A stretch of DNA of 64,000 bases from Hemerocallis citrina (GCA_017893485.1 CM030365.1:34377000-34440999), one strand, 5' to 3'; shown: positions 1 through 12,597, counted from the stretch's first letter. Numbers and translations are program-made. Notes: generated from the sequence alone by a model not told the origin.

Positions 1-985
1 ACCTCTGCTCCGAAACCCATCCCATCCATCGACATTGACTTTCCCTGAACCTGTCATCTTCCACCTCGTTGTCTCGATCATCCTCGCCCTCCTGTCCTCG
101 CCACTGCATCCCACACCCACCTCCGAACTCTAGTACCCTGACTGCTATCTCCCTGCCTCCGTCTCCCCTTCACAGAACCTCCACCTTTTTGAAACCCATC
201 ATCTCCTAACCCTCCATCGGTCACCAGAGCCCTTCCACCTCGCCATTGTTGTCCCGAGCTGTTGCTGCTTGTTTTCATTGCTAATCTTGTTCGGCTCTTA
301 CTGTTCCGACGCTGCACGCCCATTGCCACTACCTAGAGGCTATAAATCGGATCGGACAGGATTGAACAGCCATATATTCAAGCTCGGACTGAAATTATAC
401 TCGGACAGGCTTATTTCTGGCTCGATCTAGGTCAAACAAAATTTTTATAGTCCATACTCGGTTCGGTAAAGCATCGGATCGCTATAATACTCGGACGGAC
501 TTATATCCGGCTCGAGCTTGGTAAAACATCGAACCTAACAATTTGTTCAAGTTCAGTTCGTATAACAGTTCGGACTGTCCACGGTCGAAAATGATCATTT
601 CTCAAGCTGGACTCGAACGGACGATGGACCGTCCTGTTCATTTGACACCCTTAACTGCCGTCGATCTGTTGCTCTTGCTGAGTTCGTTGTACAAATGTGT
701 GCACGTGCTTTTAAGGTGGGCATTGCGCATGTACTTCGCACGTGTTGCCGTCGGGACATTCGTCCCGTTATTCTATTGCTATCGGAATCGTCGTTCATCG
801 TCTATCAGGCAAATATCCTTGTATGAATCTTTTGTTTCCCCGTACAAGCATTTTTTTTGAAATACCACAAGTAGGTTTATCGTTGTGATCCATTCTCATG
901 CCTTATTTGTTGATGATCTTGATCCCTATTCGTTTGATTTGTTTCAGTAAATTCCGTATTCGTAAAAGATCACGAGTACTCTGCT
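1..985 (+). mobile_element. L0, first part: A/E-type LTR (+), 5' end off window
   Basis: This is the upstream part of a long gypsy-type LTR whose remainder lies at 20404-22522 beyond the B1 insertion. The C-rich leader (1-330) and the stretch around 800-850 (aggcaaatatccttgta) match the same position in E3 (aaggcaaatatctcttgta near 61417) and the 'ctataaggcaagt' box of E2 near 53908. It contains a MITE candidate at 334-653. No protein-coding potential is credible: the short ORFs here are low in complexity and not shared between copies. That this part belongs with 20404-22522 is inferred from orientation, order of shared blocks and a degenerate TSD. Confidence 0.55.
334..653. mobile_element. 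MITE candidate, hAT-like ends
   Basis: This 320-bp insertion lies inside L0 and has no counterpart in E2 or E3. The ends are weakly inverted: TAGAGGCTATAAAT at the left and, on the other strand, TAAGGGTGTCAAAT at the right, with many transitions between them. The flanks ACTACC (328-333) and ACTGCC (654-659) may be a target duplication with one mismatch, shorter than the 8 bp usual for hAT. The interior is rich in 'tactcggac...ggctcga' phrases, two of which (near 394 and 488) are close copies. The end sequence resembles the TAGGGGTG-type ends of plant hAT MITEs; that assignment is inference. Confidence 0.4.
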
Positions 986-1515
986 TGTAATACCCCGGAT
1001 AAAATATTATTTTTATATGATTGGAGTGTGATTAAATAGCTTGATTATGTATGAGAATGGTTGTATTCATGATGGTGAACGAGAATGAGGAAATCGGCAC
1101 TAGTGCATACACTAATTTTTGAGTGTGATGCATATGTAAATATTTATTTGTATGGTGCTACAATGAATATATTTGCCATAAACTCAAATATCACCTCACA
1201 TATCATCTCTCATCATGATCATGGCTAAGATTAAGCCATGAGAAAATATCTCTCCAAAACCATGGGTAAGAGGACTTGGTTTTGAGAAAACCCCCTTGCC
1301 ACATGGCTCCACCTCACCTGCCTTGTCACCCTAGGCCGGCTTCCCCCTACACACCCCCCACCCATCTCTCCTCACTTATTAAAAACCACTCTCTTCACTC
1401 TTATTTCAGATTTCTGAAATTTTTAAGAGAAAGAGAAAAGGAGAGAGTGAAAGAAGAAGGAAATAGAAGGTGATCTAGAGCTTTTGGAGGAGGAACTAGA
1501 AGAGGAGGCTTGGCT
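986..1515 (+). mobile_element. B1 LTR, first part
   Basis: The LTR starts TGTAATACCCC. The order of blocks follows B4 (49417 onward): AT-rich start, a TATA-like TTATTAAAAACC near 1377-1390, then a purine-rich leader ending ggaggaggaactagaag. B1 is interrupted by B2 at 1516 and continues at 5302-7508 and 19583-20403. The 5 bases before it (CTGCT, 981-985) and after it (CCGTT, 20404-20408) differ only by two C/T transitions, compatible with an old, decayed target duplication. It therefore behaves as a solo LTR. Confidence 0.6.
1511..1515. repeat. TSD of B2, left copy (TGGCT)
   Basis: Five bases directly before the TGTAG start of B2. They recur directly after its TTACA end at 5302-5306. Confidence 0.85.
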
Positions 1516-4500
1516 TGTAGTGCCCTAAAATCCTAACATAGGAACTCGTGACGCTCTCCAGGATCTTCCTTCAAATGAGTCACAACACAACAAAAATCAT
1601 AAGAAATTAAAAACTTTTATTACATCAAATTGTTATTACAATGTCCAATGATTACAACAATTACAAATAATTGGTACAACATGAATGCACAATAAAAATT
1701 TGGACGGTAACATCCACTTGGATGCTTCCCCCTGCTTCTGCTTTCCTCTGCTCCCAACTCGGCAGTCCTGCACTGATACTGTGGGCACGTCAGTTGATTA
1801 CAACTGGCAAAATGCTATACCCGGCTATCCTCTCTACGCCATAGTATAACGATTCCAACCTCAACAACCACAAATAATATTTGATGCAAAAAAAATGGTG
1901 ATGTCAAACAAGTGTCGATGTATGCCATGACCTAATCTAATGCACACTATGCACTCATGCTCCTAAAGCTAATGCACGCTTGGTTGAAAGATATGCATCT
2001 CATACTACACACGCCCCGACCAAACGATGTTCTTCAATTTAAGGGGCTCGATCCCCCGCTATGCATCCTAACCTTGTGCTCTCTCCTGTTTCTAATTCCA
2101 GTGATGGTGAGGCTGCAGGCCCCTGGGTGACTTCCAGTCACTGCTGTTAATAGTGGTGCCCAATCCTCTTAGTTTTATCCACTATGCCCGGGATCCCAGT
2201 CGCAGGCTTACCTTGTGTGACTGTAATTAAATCGGCTTACCCGATATGCTTCTGTATCTACGTCTCCCCAGACCTCACCAAAAGCCGATATATGGGCACA
2301 TGAGCTCCATTACCAAGTGATTAGAGCAACTCCCGATAGAGATAGAGTCTAACTCTCCGGGACATCATCTAATCCGTATGTCCACATTGATCGATAAAGG
2401 ACCTGACGGATATAGGGTTTCCCCAACTCCGCTATGCTCGTCCTTACACTAGAATAGAACTTGCAGTCGAGACGACATCGACACTCCAAACCTCCTCAAA
2501 GGTTGTTACGGATCATAAAGGCATTTCTGCTGAGACAGCAGAGCACCCAACAGAGTTGTCACCACTCCCAGGGCAGCTCGGGGTCCCTGTCCGCATTAAA
2601 CGAACCTAGGATTCGGTCGGGGGTGATGACGCCATGCGTCCCCCTGACAGGCGAACACCCTCGCTAGTTCCTGTCCTTACATTCAAACAAGACTCGATCT
2701 AGTCCTACCAAAGTATTCATGCTACACCTTTCCCTTATTTAGGCGATCTATCTACCATAACCAATCCCTATCTCGATAATCAACTTGCTTGCCATGATCA
2801 ACTTGTTCAATTCCTTTAATAGACTCTCCCTAGTCTGTCACCATTATCGAAAAATAGATCTCAACCTATTTCACACTAGGGCTCAACTAGCCCTCTAGTC
2901 CGGCCCAAGAGTTCACCCGCCTCAGCCCACACTTAGCACGAACCACGACGACCCGACTCCGTTGATCGCCGCAACCGTCATCTATGCTTGGATTTCGATC
3001 GCAACCTCGGCCTGACCAACACGTAGATTCCGCTAAACTTAACGCTCCACGGTCCTCGACAAGTGGTATCTCCAATCACAAACCATGGAATCCATCCATG
3101 CACGGTGAGTACGTCGGTGCACGAGTCATCTTCTCCAACGCGTTCGATGTACATTCCACCCATCTAGATTTGTCAACAAGACTAAATCTTAGGGCCTCAA
3201 CTTAACCAATGTATCCCAACAAGGTGCACTACGCTAGGAGTAAGTCCTAACCCACGAATACTCAAAAAGGTGTTCTAAGAGCCCTAAGAATAACAATTTA
3301 AGTTTCCAAATAGTAAGCACACACTTGGCGTTCGTGCCAAAATGGAGTTATTCCCGGTCCCGTTCCCTTGAGGAAATGCGATCAGTCGCTCTCCACGCTT
3401 CTACTCAAAGTAGACAGCAAGCACAAACATACAATGGGCATGAATCTCATCCCAAAGTGGCCTACAATAATACCTCAACGTCCAATACAATTTCCACCTC
3501 AAACATTGAACACCATTGTCTATATTGGGGTCTACAAGAAACTATGGGCTACTCTTAGCAAGAAACTTTAGATCACTTAAGTCCCAACTCATACTCACAT
3601 CCACGACATGTTTCTTGACCTCAAACAACAACTCTAAGCTAGTGAAGTACAAGTTCAAACCCATTTATATGAACATGGTGCAAACCAGTGAGCTCTATGT
3701 TTCACTGTGTTTCTGTTATCACTTGTAAAAATCATATAAAATCGAATACTTGTCCAAATTAGGATTTATTGGTCATTCCAGAAAGGTCTATGTGTTTACT
3801 AAAAGTTCATAGCTATAAGGCTCTTCAGATAAGGTCATTTAGACACTCTTATGGGTCCAACTTTAACAAGTATACATATTTCCAGAACAACAGATCAGAT
3901 CAACACAGTCATGGGATAAAATCAATTTAAAAGATCATATGGTGTCAGATCATAATAAAATTTTAGAATCTAGTTCCTGGCACATTACGTGACAACACTT
4001 CCAAAAATCAAATGATTCTACCAAGTAGATTTTTAATTATGTCCTTTTGAATGTTATCCAAAAACAGGGCAGTAACAACAGCAGTTCTGTTTATTAAAAT
4101 TTCTAGTTCAGTTTGCATGATTTTATTGACATAGTTACAGTGATCCAAATCTCTTGAAATTTGAAAAGTAGGTCTTAGATACATCCAACAATGACATACT
4201 AAAATTTTAGATCATTCCCATAAGCATGCAGTGAGATACAAGTCATTCTTTCCACAACAGTAACCATAAAAACTGCTTCTTTCTATTCGGATTAGCATGC
4301 AAGTTCATAATTTATTTTAATAGCAGGAAAAATCATAAAAATATAGAAATATTACTGAAGGTGTACAACACCTATAGGACCATCCTCTAAAAATTTTAGA
4401 TCAAAATTACAAGTGGTGTTCATGCAATGGCTACGAACTGACAACAAAAATTCAGTCTTTTTAATAGGATTTTCTGTTTGACTACTTAACACAAAACGGG

Positions 4501-5108
4501 TTGTTTAAGTTCATTCCTAAGGCATGCATGTCACTTTTTTAGTCATCAAACACCATTCAACCATCCAAAAACAAAACAAGAGATTGGAAACACCCACCTT
4601 GTTTGTAGCTTGTTCTTGCTTGAAGGCCCTCCTTCTTGACTCTTCTAGCTCCTTGCTTCCTTTCCTTTGCTTTGGACTCCTTGTTATCCTTCTCTTGGCT
4701 TCTCTTCTTCTTCTCACCCCAAATCAGTAGCTAAGTATATTAGGAACGGAGTTTGGAGGTATAGGAAGAGAGTAGGAGTTTGTAAGTGTGAATGAAGGAG
4801 TGAAGAGGGTTTTTAACAACACAAATGAGAAGAGAGTCAAGGGGTAGCCAGATTTTTTAGCCCATGGGAAAGATGAGAAGTGTCTCATCAACTAAGAGAT
4901 TGGCTCTCTTGGGTGGTGATGTGATGGGGTTCTTACAGAACTCATCATCGTGTTTTTTGGTTCAAACCCTAACCCTAGTCTCATTCCCTCTCTCTTTTTC
5001 CCTCCATATAGTGGCCGGCCAAACCCTATGGGCTTGACCCATATTGGTTTGGTTCAAGTGTTGTGGTTGCGTTTCTTTCATTTGGGCTTACAAGTCCAAC
5101 TCAACATG

Positions 5109-5179
<71 letters not shown>

Positions 5180-5301
5180 TCGTATGCACAATATAGGCTA
5201 TTAGTGAGAAAATAATTTCTTTAACCAAAAATTATAATTTTCATAACTAGTAGCACTTAGTTCATTTACAAGATGCATTCGTCAAAAGTAGGGTTGTTAC
5301 A
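1516..5301 (-). mobile_element. B2: complete solo LTR, B-type gypsy
   Basis: A 3,786-bp solo LTR, TGTAGTGCCC...GTTGTTACA in + reading, flanked by perfect 5-bp duplications (TGGCT). Its + strand start aligns with the B3 LTR at 30414: both carry ccttcaaatgagtcacaac and an 'aaacttttatt' block. The - orientation is taken from B3, whose polypurine tract identifies the LTR 5' end. A TATA-like gggtttttaac lies near 4808-4818 (read on the - strand). A GC-rich module (2880-3160) is shared with B3. A dinucleotide array sits at 5107-5179. No gag or pol is present, as expected after LTR-LTR recombination. Short ORFs inside are not supported as genes. Confidence 0.85.
5107..5179. repeat. (AC)n-(AT)n microsatellite
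   Basis: A run of CA/AC dinucleotides followed directly by AT dinucleotides, about 120 bp from the transcriptional 5' end of the B2 LTR. Confidence 0.95.
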
Positions 5302-5306
5302 TGGCT
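5302..5306. repeat. TSD of B2, right copy (TGGCT)
   Basis: Matches 1511-1515 exactly. Confidence 0.85.
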
Positions 5307-6929
5307 ACTCTCATCTTCTCAAACTTCACTAAGGGTGGGGAGTTCTCTAACTTCTGTTCGTATTTTCTTATTTGATTTCTTGCATGAAATAAGTAGTAGT
5401 AGCTTGAATTGGATGGTTAGTTATAGTTTGTTTAGATTCTGAAACTGAGAACAAAAAAACAAGAACTGCATGCTAAGTTTTCGAATTTCCAGAGAGTAAT
5501 ATTGATGGCATTGAATCTTGAAATTTTTACAGAATGATCTTATACATGTCTAGAGACTACATGAATTATTTCGAAATTTTCTGACATTATTTAGTATTTT
5601 AATAAAATCATTTTTGATGACTGGGTCATAAGGCAGAGACTCGTTCTGTCTAATGTAGAACCTGAACTTAAAGGAATTTTTAGAATTAATTGATGCATGA
5701 CCAATTTCTGAAGTTTTTTCCGTAGTATCTTGCATGCATCTAGATCCTACAAAAAAATATTGAATTTAATTTGATGACATTTGATGCATGTTAAAATTTA
5801 TTTAAGTAGGAGTATTCATGGTAGTGACTGATGAACAGTAGAACTTTTCTACATGATTGAAAAAGGTAGAACTCATTGAATACTTGGAATCAGGATGTGA
5901 TCCTTTGTGCATGCTATACATGATGATGTATAGTTTCTGAAAATACAAGTTTGGTAATCATTGGCTATGCATGTGATTTATTGTGACATTTTAAGTGAGT
6001 ATTGTGCAGAACTTAGTCAGAATTGACACTCTGATAAGATTGCAATATTATAGCTCTATATGAGCACAATTTGAGGAAATGTACAACTAGGAAGTTGTAG
6101 TATACATCCTAACCTTTCCAATAAGCCTTGTGTCAAGAAATTCCTGTGAGTAGATCAATATTTATGATTTTTGCAAGTTGGAATAGAAACAAGATTTTGA
6201 GCTATAGGCTCTGTTTGTGTAGTACATTATAGATGGTTCTGTACACCTGAGAAAGATGAGTGTTTTATGGTAGTCAAATGGAATAATTTGGAATTGTGAT
6301 CAACTAGAGAGTTGTAGAGGACATGTCCAGCTTTCCATAGAACCTAAAATTGTGTCGTTCTGATGAGCGAGTAGGGTTTTATGCTATCGGTAAGGTGCAG
6401 CTAGTGTAGAGGAAGTACACAGGCTGATGGCTGTGAGGTTAATTTGAGCCATTAGAAGGATGAATCTGATGTGATGGTCAACTAGAGAGTTGTAGCCTAG
6501 ACTTAGCTTTCCAGAACGGGCTAGAACACCCAAATCCCAGTTGTATTGTGGGAGTTACGACCTTTCTAAGTTTCAGGTAGAAACAATAGAGTTGGGTTAG
6601 TCATAATTTTGGCTAAGTGTTTGGAAGTACTTTTCCCCTCTTGTGATTAAGAATCATTGGACTTACTATTGGGGATGATTGGTGGTATTATTGGTCTTGA
6701 TGGTGTTTAACGCCTGATGAGGATGTTTGTGACTTGAGTTAGTCATTAGGGTAGTGTGACACCCTAAGACTATCAACCCTAGGCATTCTTTACTTCCCCA
6801 GGGTATCAATTCATGCAAATTCGGTACAAGGATTAGAAGTTATGGATTTGTTAACTAGTAGCGTTGCTATACTCGAGTTATTGACTTTATCACATTTGAG
6901 TATGTTGGATTGTGTTTTATCATCGTGGT

Positions 6930-7190
6930 CTGTCAATAGTTGGGTGTCATGTTTGGAAGTATTACCGGTAAAAGGGCATTTCTTGGGCGCCGTTGTACCA
7001 CTCGCTGAGGGTCACGGGCCGGGAAGTTGGTCAAGGACCAACAGGAGTGTGGCAGCCGATAAGTATCGACTCGCCGGGTTATCATTTTGATAGACCAGTC
7101 AGGGATCAATTGGTTGATAAAACATCGTGTATGATTTTGGTTGACAAGCATATTTTAGTAATTATTATTTAATTAAGTTTCTTTACTTTT
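6930..7190. promoter_or_regulatory. conserved GC-rich module of B LTRs (B1 copy)
   Basis: This block is clearly better conserved against B4 (51960-52230) than the flanks. Core phrases are taccactcgctgagggtca and cgactcgccgggttat. The B2/B3 counterpart (reverse complement of 2990-3160 and 32090-32240) keeps a recognisable 'taccact..tcgagg' core. The function is unknown. A 72-codon ORF on the - strand (6933-7151) has a counterpart in B4 (51970-52185), but this may simply follow from DNA conservation. Confidence 0.45.
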
Positions 7191-7508
7191 CACTTAAAGA
7201 CCAAGTTGGTATTAGGGGTGATTCCTTATAATTCGGCTTGTTCTAAGAGCCAGCACTAGGCGGTGATAACTAGGATCGTTCTCTTCCTGTCGTAGGGATA
7301 CAGGCTCTGTCTACTCACTAGTTGAGCACACGGGGGCTATATCTCGCTCTGTTAATTCCTAAAGTGTCGTGGTAAAAATGGGTTGTAACTCTGTCGGCTA
7401 GGGGGATTAGACCCTTGAGGCCGTCATGTTCTTATGTTGGTGGACACAAACGGACCATAAGGGGCAGTAGTCTCATGGATCTTCGGCGCCATGGGTATGC
7501 AAAACAGA

Positions 7509-7787
7509 GCCTCATGAAATCTATCAGGATGCGGACTCCAAAGGCATCTCAGTGCCAGAGAATCTGTCAGGATGCAGCCTCATGAAATCGGTAATCGTAC
7601 CGGGACGAGGAGGGAGAGCTGCCTGCATAGGCACAGCGGGAGGTAGAACCCGGGCAGCTTCCAAAGCAGCTATCACAAGGTCACTGTGATTTTTCTGCAT
7701 ATTGATCAACCGATCCAACACAGTGGTAACGGCCTCAAGCTCGGGCTAATCTTCCTGAGGGCGGGAAGTGGAACCGCTGCGAGCCAT
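7509..7787 (-). pseudogene. truncated gag N-terminus of A1 second unit
   Basis: Start codon at 7787-7785 in the same context (gagccatggtctgcac on the + strand) as the gag starts at 15969 and 41869. The reading gives MARSGS, an in-frame stop, then LINMQKNHSD and DFMRLHPDRFSGTEMPLE, the gag N-terminal part seen in A1 and A2. Homology stops near 7535. The last ~26 bases (7509-7534) repeat a short gag phrase (cctcatgaaatct) out of order, like filler at a repair junction. Everything downstream of this point in the second unit is missing. Confidence 0.75.
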
Positions 7788-7938
7788 GGTCTGCACAAGA
7801 TAAAAAATAATTAGCATCCAGATCATAGTTGATTATAATTCATTTATGTATGCATGGCCTGTACATTGTTAAGCCAATCCTTGATCGAGTCTAACTTGTC
7901 TAACATATTAGTCAAACTATTACATTAGCGAACCTAGA

Positions 7939-7950
7939 GCTCTGATACCA
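7939..7950 (-). promoter_or_regulatory. primer-binding site, A1 left unit
   Basis: On the - strand TGGTATCAGAGC, complementary to the 3' end of initiator tRNA-Met. Ten bases separate it from the LTR end. Its presence on the far side of the left LTR shows that this LTR also served as the 5' LTR of a second, truncated unit. Confidence 0.85.
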
Positions 7951-7960
7951 CTTAAAACCT

Positions 7961-10900
7961 TATCACGGCCCGCTTCTCAAAAAGGAGATACAGAATACAG
8001 ATACATGACTAAATCCATCGAATGGCTTGCATCGTTCATAAGGTGTCAGGATCTTTACAACGAGTACAAGTATAAACGAGAGATATACAAGAGAAGTAAT
8101 CAACCACGCATGAATAACTGAATTATTATAGTCAACATGATTACTTAAAATGAAACAAGAATACTGAATTTCAAATAATCATGTCTGGAATAAAACACAA
8201 GTCTGGGACACAAAACTGAAAACAAAATAATCCATATAGCAGATTACATTTATTCAAGATAAGAAACAAGAAATAAATAGATATAGCAAGAAATCCAGCC
8301 AACTAGAATATCAGATCACCTACTCCATCGGGTAGCTGATCACCATAATCTGCAATTTAACAAGTTGCAGGAAAAAGAAAGAGAAACAAAATGTTCGTGA
8401 AAGCAAGTTACGGGTCGCTTGTAGTGCAGGCAACAAGTACAGGAAAGAGAAATAGATAAGAATAGAATAATAGCGGAAGCAAGTATATCATGCAAAGGAT
8501 GTAACAGCAAAATAGAGGAACTAACTGAAATCAAGAACAGAAACAACTAGCATGGAAAGATGAACGGATGAAAGTGGTATGTAACAAGTGTCAAGTAAGA
8601 AAGTATCATGTAAACGAGTAACAGGTAACATGTGTCAAGAATCATGTATCATGTACAAGTAACAAGTAGCAAGTGTCAAGTGATCATGTTCAAGTCTTGT
8701 ATCTAGTCCTATCTAGGTAGCACTTCATGCATCCCAGATTTTTACCATATGGTTGCTACATTCATGCAAATTACGTTTTAGATTTTATAGTGGATCATAG
8801 AGGGCAGTGTACTCAGGGACAAGCTCCAAGTATCAAGTATCAAGCTCAAAATAACAAGTATATGCTCCAAGTAACCAAGTATTACGTGTTAAGTGTGCAA
8901 GTGTCAAGTAATTACATGGCAAGCTCCAAACAACCAAGTATCATGCTCCAAATAACCAAGTAGGATCTATGAATCCTTTTCCGAGTACACATGTCTGTAT
9001 TTTCCACTATTAGATCTTTCCCTTTAAACCCCAGCTTAGGTTCTTATTATTATTATTCAAGCAAGCATGGACGTGCACAAACAAGTCAAAAAACATGGTA
9101 AGATGACAAGGAACAACTACAAGTTGAACAAGGACACGAACGGGCGATGAATGACTTAAAATAGACTATGAAAACGAAAATTCTAGTTCTAGACAGCAAG
9201 ACAGTACTACACCAAATCTGGGATTCCCTGTTGCCACAAACATGCAAATCTTGATCTGTCAGAAAATCTAGTAAGTAGACTCCCGGTCGAATCCAGAAAA
9301 TATACATAAGTCATATGGTATTTCACAAAAACAGGCCTCAAAACAGAATTGTATCGAGAAAACATGTTTAGCCAGAAATCAGAAGGTTGTATTCATAAAC
9401 AGAAAAATGACATAAAAACTTACTGATTAAATCCAAGAAAAATCTGAGGTATTCCCTAGTATGTCTAGTATCAGAAAATAATGTTTTATAATTTTCCAAC
9501 ATGGATAGTATTGTCAAATATAATCAAGAAACAACAAGATACAGCAAGTTTGTAAATTCTGAAATCATAAAAATAGCAGTACTAAAATAGCAATAGATTA
9601 CAAAATATAAATCAAAAACCAGATCTGTCAAAAGGGTGATAAAATAGATATAGCAGGCTATAATTCATATTCACAAAGTTTTTATAAAAAGCAAATAGAA
9701 CCAGGTTGAAAGTTAGGTTCTTTACTGAACAACATGAAAACTCTACAAGTATAGTAATTGTTTGCAAGCATAGAATAGTTTGTAAAAGGCATTAATTAAA
9801 TCCAAAAAAATTTGGGGTTAATCCCCGTCAAGTCTAGTTGTACTCAACAAAATATTGGATCAAAATATTATCTTTAGCATCAGTATAAAATCAAATAACC
9901 ATACAGAATTCATATAAATCAAAATTTGGAATTTTCTACACATCTGTAGTAAAACAGCAATAACTTGCAACTCACAAATCAAAAGTGAGATCTATCAAAA
10001 CTTCTGGAAATTAGATAGAATTCTCTATAATTCATATTCACAAAACATTTTCATATACTGACCTTAATAGGGTCTAAAATACTGAACAAAACGGAGTAAC
10101 AACAAATACAGAATTATTCTTTATGCATAAAATCAACTAGTTCATATGTAACACATCCAAATCATAACAAAATGCGAAATATGGTATACTAGATGGCCAA
10201 GCAACATGGTATAGGGTATTTTATAAGTCTACAACAAGTTATACTACTACTAATACATCAAGCATGCAAGATCATACAACACATCGTGGATCACGAATAA
10301 CATGATGTATACATCCAGAATTTATTAGATCTAAGTTGTTTCATGTCATGTGTGTACGAGACAACTACGGATGGATCAACAACTAGAGGGAAGATCGACA
10401 AGGGATTTCATAGGAATAGGTCTTGAAGCAACTACACTACAGGCGGTAATACAACAAAAAGAATACAAGTTACTTGCCTTATAGTCGACGACGGAAACAG
10501 TGCAAAGTTCTAGAATAACAGGAACGGATTCTTGAGCACGAACTCAATCTCAACGAACGGACAACCATGAACCACCAATCACGAACACAATCCAATGCCC
10601 GAGATCAACACGTGCACACAAAAGAGAAAGGGAAAATAGTCGGGGTATGCTCGGAGATCAACACCTTACACCCAAGGACCAAGGGGCAGCCGACACACTG
10701 TATTGGGAGGATGGATAGCGGCCACGATAGGATGACGGCAGACAGAGGCAGCTTTAGCTGGCGTTGCTGCTGGCTGGCACTACTGTTGTTGTCTAATGTG
10801 GCGTCGGGGGGGAAGGACGACAGGGGGGCGCAATGAGGAGTCGTAGAGGCAAGGCAGCGCCACACAGGGAGTCAACGAGGGTGGCGGTAGACGGAAGACG

Positions 10901-11386
10901 GGGGCACACAGGTGGTAGGATGGTCGGGAGTTAGGGTACGGGATGGGAGAGAGTGGCTAGGGCTTTTTGATGAATAGGGTAAAAATAACAGTGGGTTTAT
11001 ATAGATTGGAATATAGGGTTAGGGTGATAACGGGTATTGAGCTTTAGAAATGGGTTTAATTAGATAGGGATCTAATAGGGTTTTAGGAATAATTAAATGG
11101 AATATAGGGTTAAAATTAAAAAGATCCAAATAGAAAAAGATGGGAACAAAATGACTAAATAAAATAGGACTTGAACAATATAGAATAGGGCTCAAAATAA
11201 TAGCTCGAACAATCAGAGATGAAACAATAGAAGACAATAGAATCATGAATGCAAATAAGAAGACGACAATTCAAATAAATGGATTTATAGAAAATGAAGA
11301 TCCAATACACGGTCCAAAAAGAGATACAACATGAATAAAAAGAAAAATTCATCCAAAAATACAGAAAGTGGAAAACATGGGTTACA
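7961..11386 (-). mobile_element. A1 left LTR (3' LTR of the central unit)
   Basis: A 3,426-bp LTR. In + reading it starts TATCACGGCCCGC, one transition from the usual TGTCACG, and ends GGGTTACA. It aligns along its length with the right LTR at 16144-19582. In the stretch 9180-9300 I count roughly 15 differences against 17350-17460. It carries caagt/caggt short repeats (8580-8690, 8815-8965), the conserved core near 8975-9040 (gatctttccctttaaacccc) and a TATA box on the - strand (10996-11004). ORFs of 60-90 codons within it are not supported. Confidence 0.9.
10996..11004 (-). promoter_or_regulatory. TATA box of A1 left LTR
   Basis: CTATATAAA on the - strand, followed downstream (towards lower coordinates) by a C/T-rich leader. 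The right LTR has the same box at 19195-19203. Confidence 0.6.
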
Positions 11387-11400
11387 AATCCTACCCACCT
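11387..11400 (-). promoter_or_regulatory. polypurine tract, A1
   Basis: AGGTGGGTAGGATT on the - strand, directly before the left LTR. It would prime plus-strand synthesis. The same tract lies in A2 at 37287-37300. It sits downstream of 'GAGGACGAAATT', a phrase common just before the tract in Tekay-type elements. Confidence 0.75.
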
Positions 11401-11477
11401 AACAAGAAGAATTTCGTCCTCGAAATTCAAACAAGTCTTACATAGGATAACCCCGAAAGAGAAGAAAAAAAAAACAA

Positions 11478-12597
11478 AAAGCTACTCAAATAGACGAGGA
11501 AACTTCTGCTGAGTCTCCTCCTACAACTCCCAAGTCAACTCACCTGGTGAGTGAGGATTCCAAGAAACACAGACCAGCTTGATAACCTTGTCTTCAGCAC
11601 TTTCTCCTGCCGATCCAAAATAGCAACTGGCAGAATCTCACAAGTGAATTCTGGTCTCACGGTCAACTCGGAATAGTCGATCACGTGGCTCTCATCGCAG
11701 ATATTTCTCCTGAGTTGTGAGACATAAAAAACATCGTGCACTCCAGATAAAGCTAGCGGCAATGCAAGCCGATAGGCCACCTTGCCTACTGGCTCCACAA
11801 TATCAAACGGTCCAATAAACCTAGGGCTGAGCTTGCCCCCACCACCAAACCGAATGACACCTCGCCAAGGCGATACCTTTAGGAAAACATGGTCACCAAC
11901 GTCAAACTCCAAAGCTCTTTAATGGACATTAGCCTATCTTCTTTGCCTATCCTGAGCTGCCTGAAGATGCTTCCTAATCTGAGTCACTGCATCAACTGTC
12001 CGGGTGATCAACTCCGGACCCAACAAATTCCTCTCACCAATGTCATCCCAACACACTGGTGATTGCACTTCTGCCCATAAAGTGCCTCGAACGGTGCAGC
12101 TTTAAGACTACCTGAAAGCTGTTATTGTACGAGAACTCTACGAGATGCAAATGGTCCTCCCATGATCCAAAAAACTACAGCATACAGGACCTCAACATGT
12201 CCTCTAGAGTCTGGATGGTCGTCTTCGACTGTCCATCTGTCTGGGGATGGAAAGTTGTACTATACTTTAGTTTACTCCCCAAACTACTTTGAAGACTCTC
12301 CCAAAAGTGAGACCTGAATCTCGTATGCCTGTCGGATACAATACTGACTTGAACCCCATGAAGTCTGACGATCTCTTGCATGTACTTCTCAACTAGGCTC
12401 TCAGTAGACTGTCCGACTCGGAAGGGAATGAAGTGAGTACTCTTTGTTAGTCGGTCGACAATCACCCAAATGGCATTGTGACCTTTAGGACTCCTCGGCA
12501 AAGCTATCACAAAATCCATAGTGATGTGCTCTGACTTCAACTCCGGAATGGGAAGCGGTTGAAGAAGTTCGGCGGTTCTCTGATGCTCTGCCTTCAC
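11478..12597 (-). pseudogene. A1 integrase and chromodomain remnant
   Basis: The integrase would insert the cDNA copy. Core phrases are MDFVIALPRS, then VSDRHTRF with the second aspartate kept. The third catalytic residue is changed: QSKTTIQ where A2 has QSERTIQ, so Glu has become Lys. A frame change separates the core (12175-12597) from the C-terminal part (11535-11912: VGDHVFLKVSPWRGVIRFGG). The chromodomain end (WNPHSPGELTWEL, near 11478-11560) lies in a third frame and has an in-frame stop. Upstream at 12600-12720 the zinc-binding segment (AHQSSYSIHPGG...CLICQ) is shortened by about 8 residues compared with A2 and has two stops. This copy is non-functional. Confidence 0.9.

Larger units (their letters stand above)
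5302..7508 (+). mobile_element. B1 LTR, second part
   Basis: Continues B1 after B2. It aligns with B4 (about 50200-52280) over most of its length, best at 6930-7190 (B4 51960-52230), where both read ttgggcgc.gttgtaccactcg and ccaagttggt. It contains sub-repeats starting caactag at 6084, 6301 and 6479, each followed by a 'ctttcca' phrase. The last 300 bases (7205-7508) resemble, by eye, the reverse complement of B3 around 31200-31450, which fits the middle of a B LTR. The A1 element interrupts it at about 7509. Confidence 0.65.
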
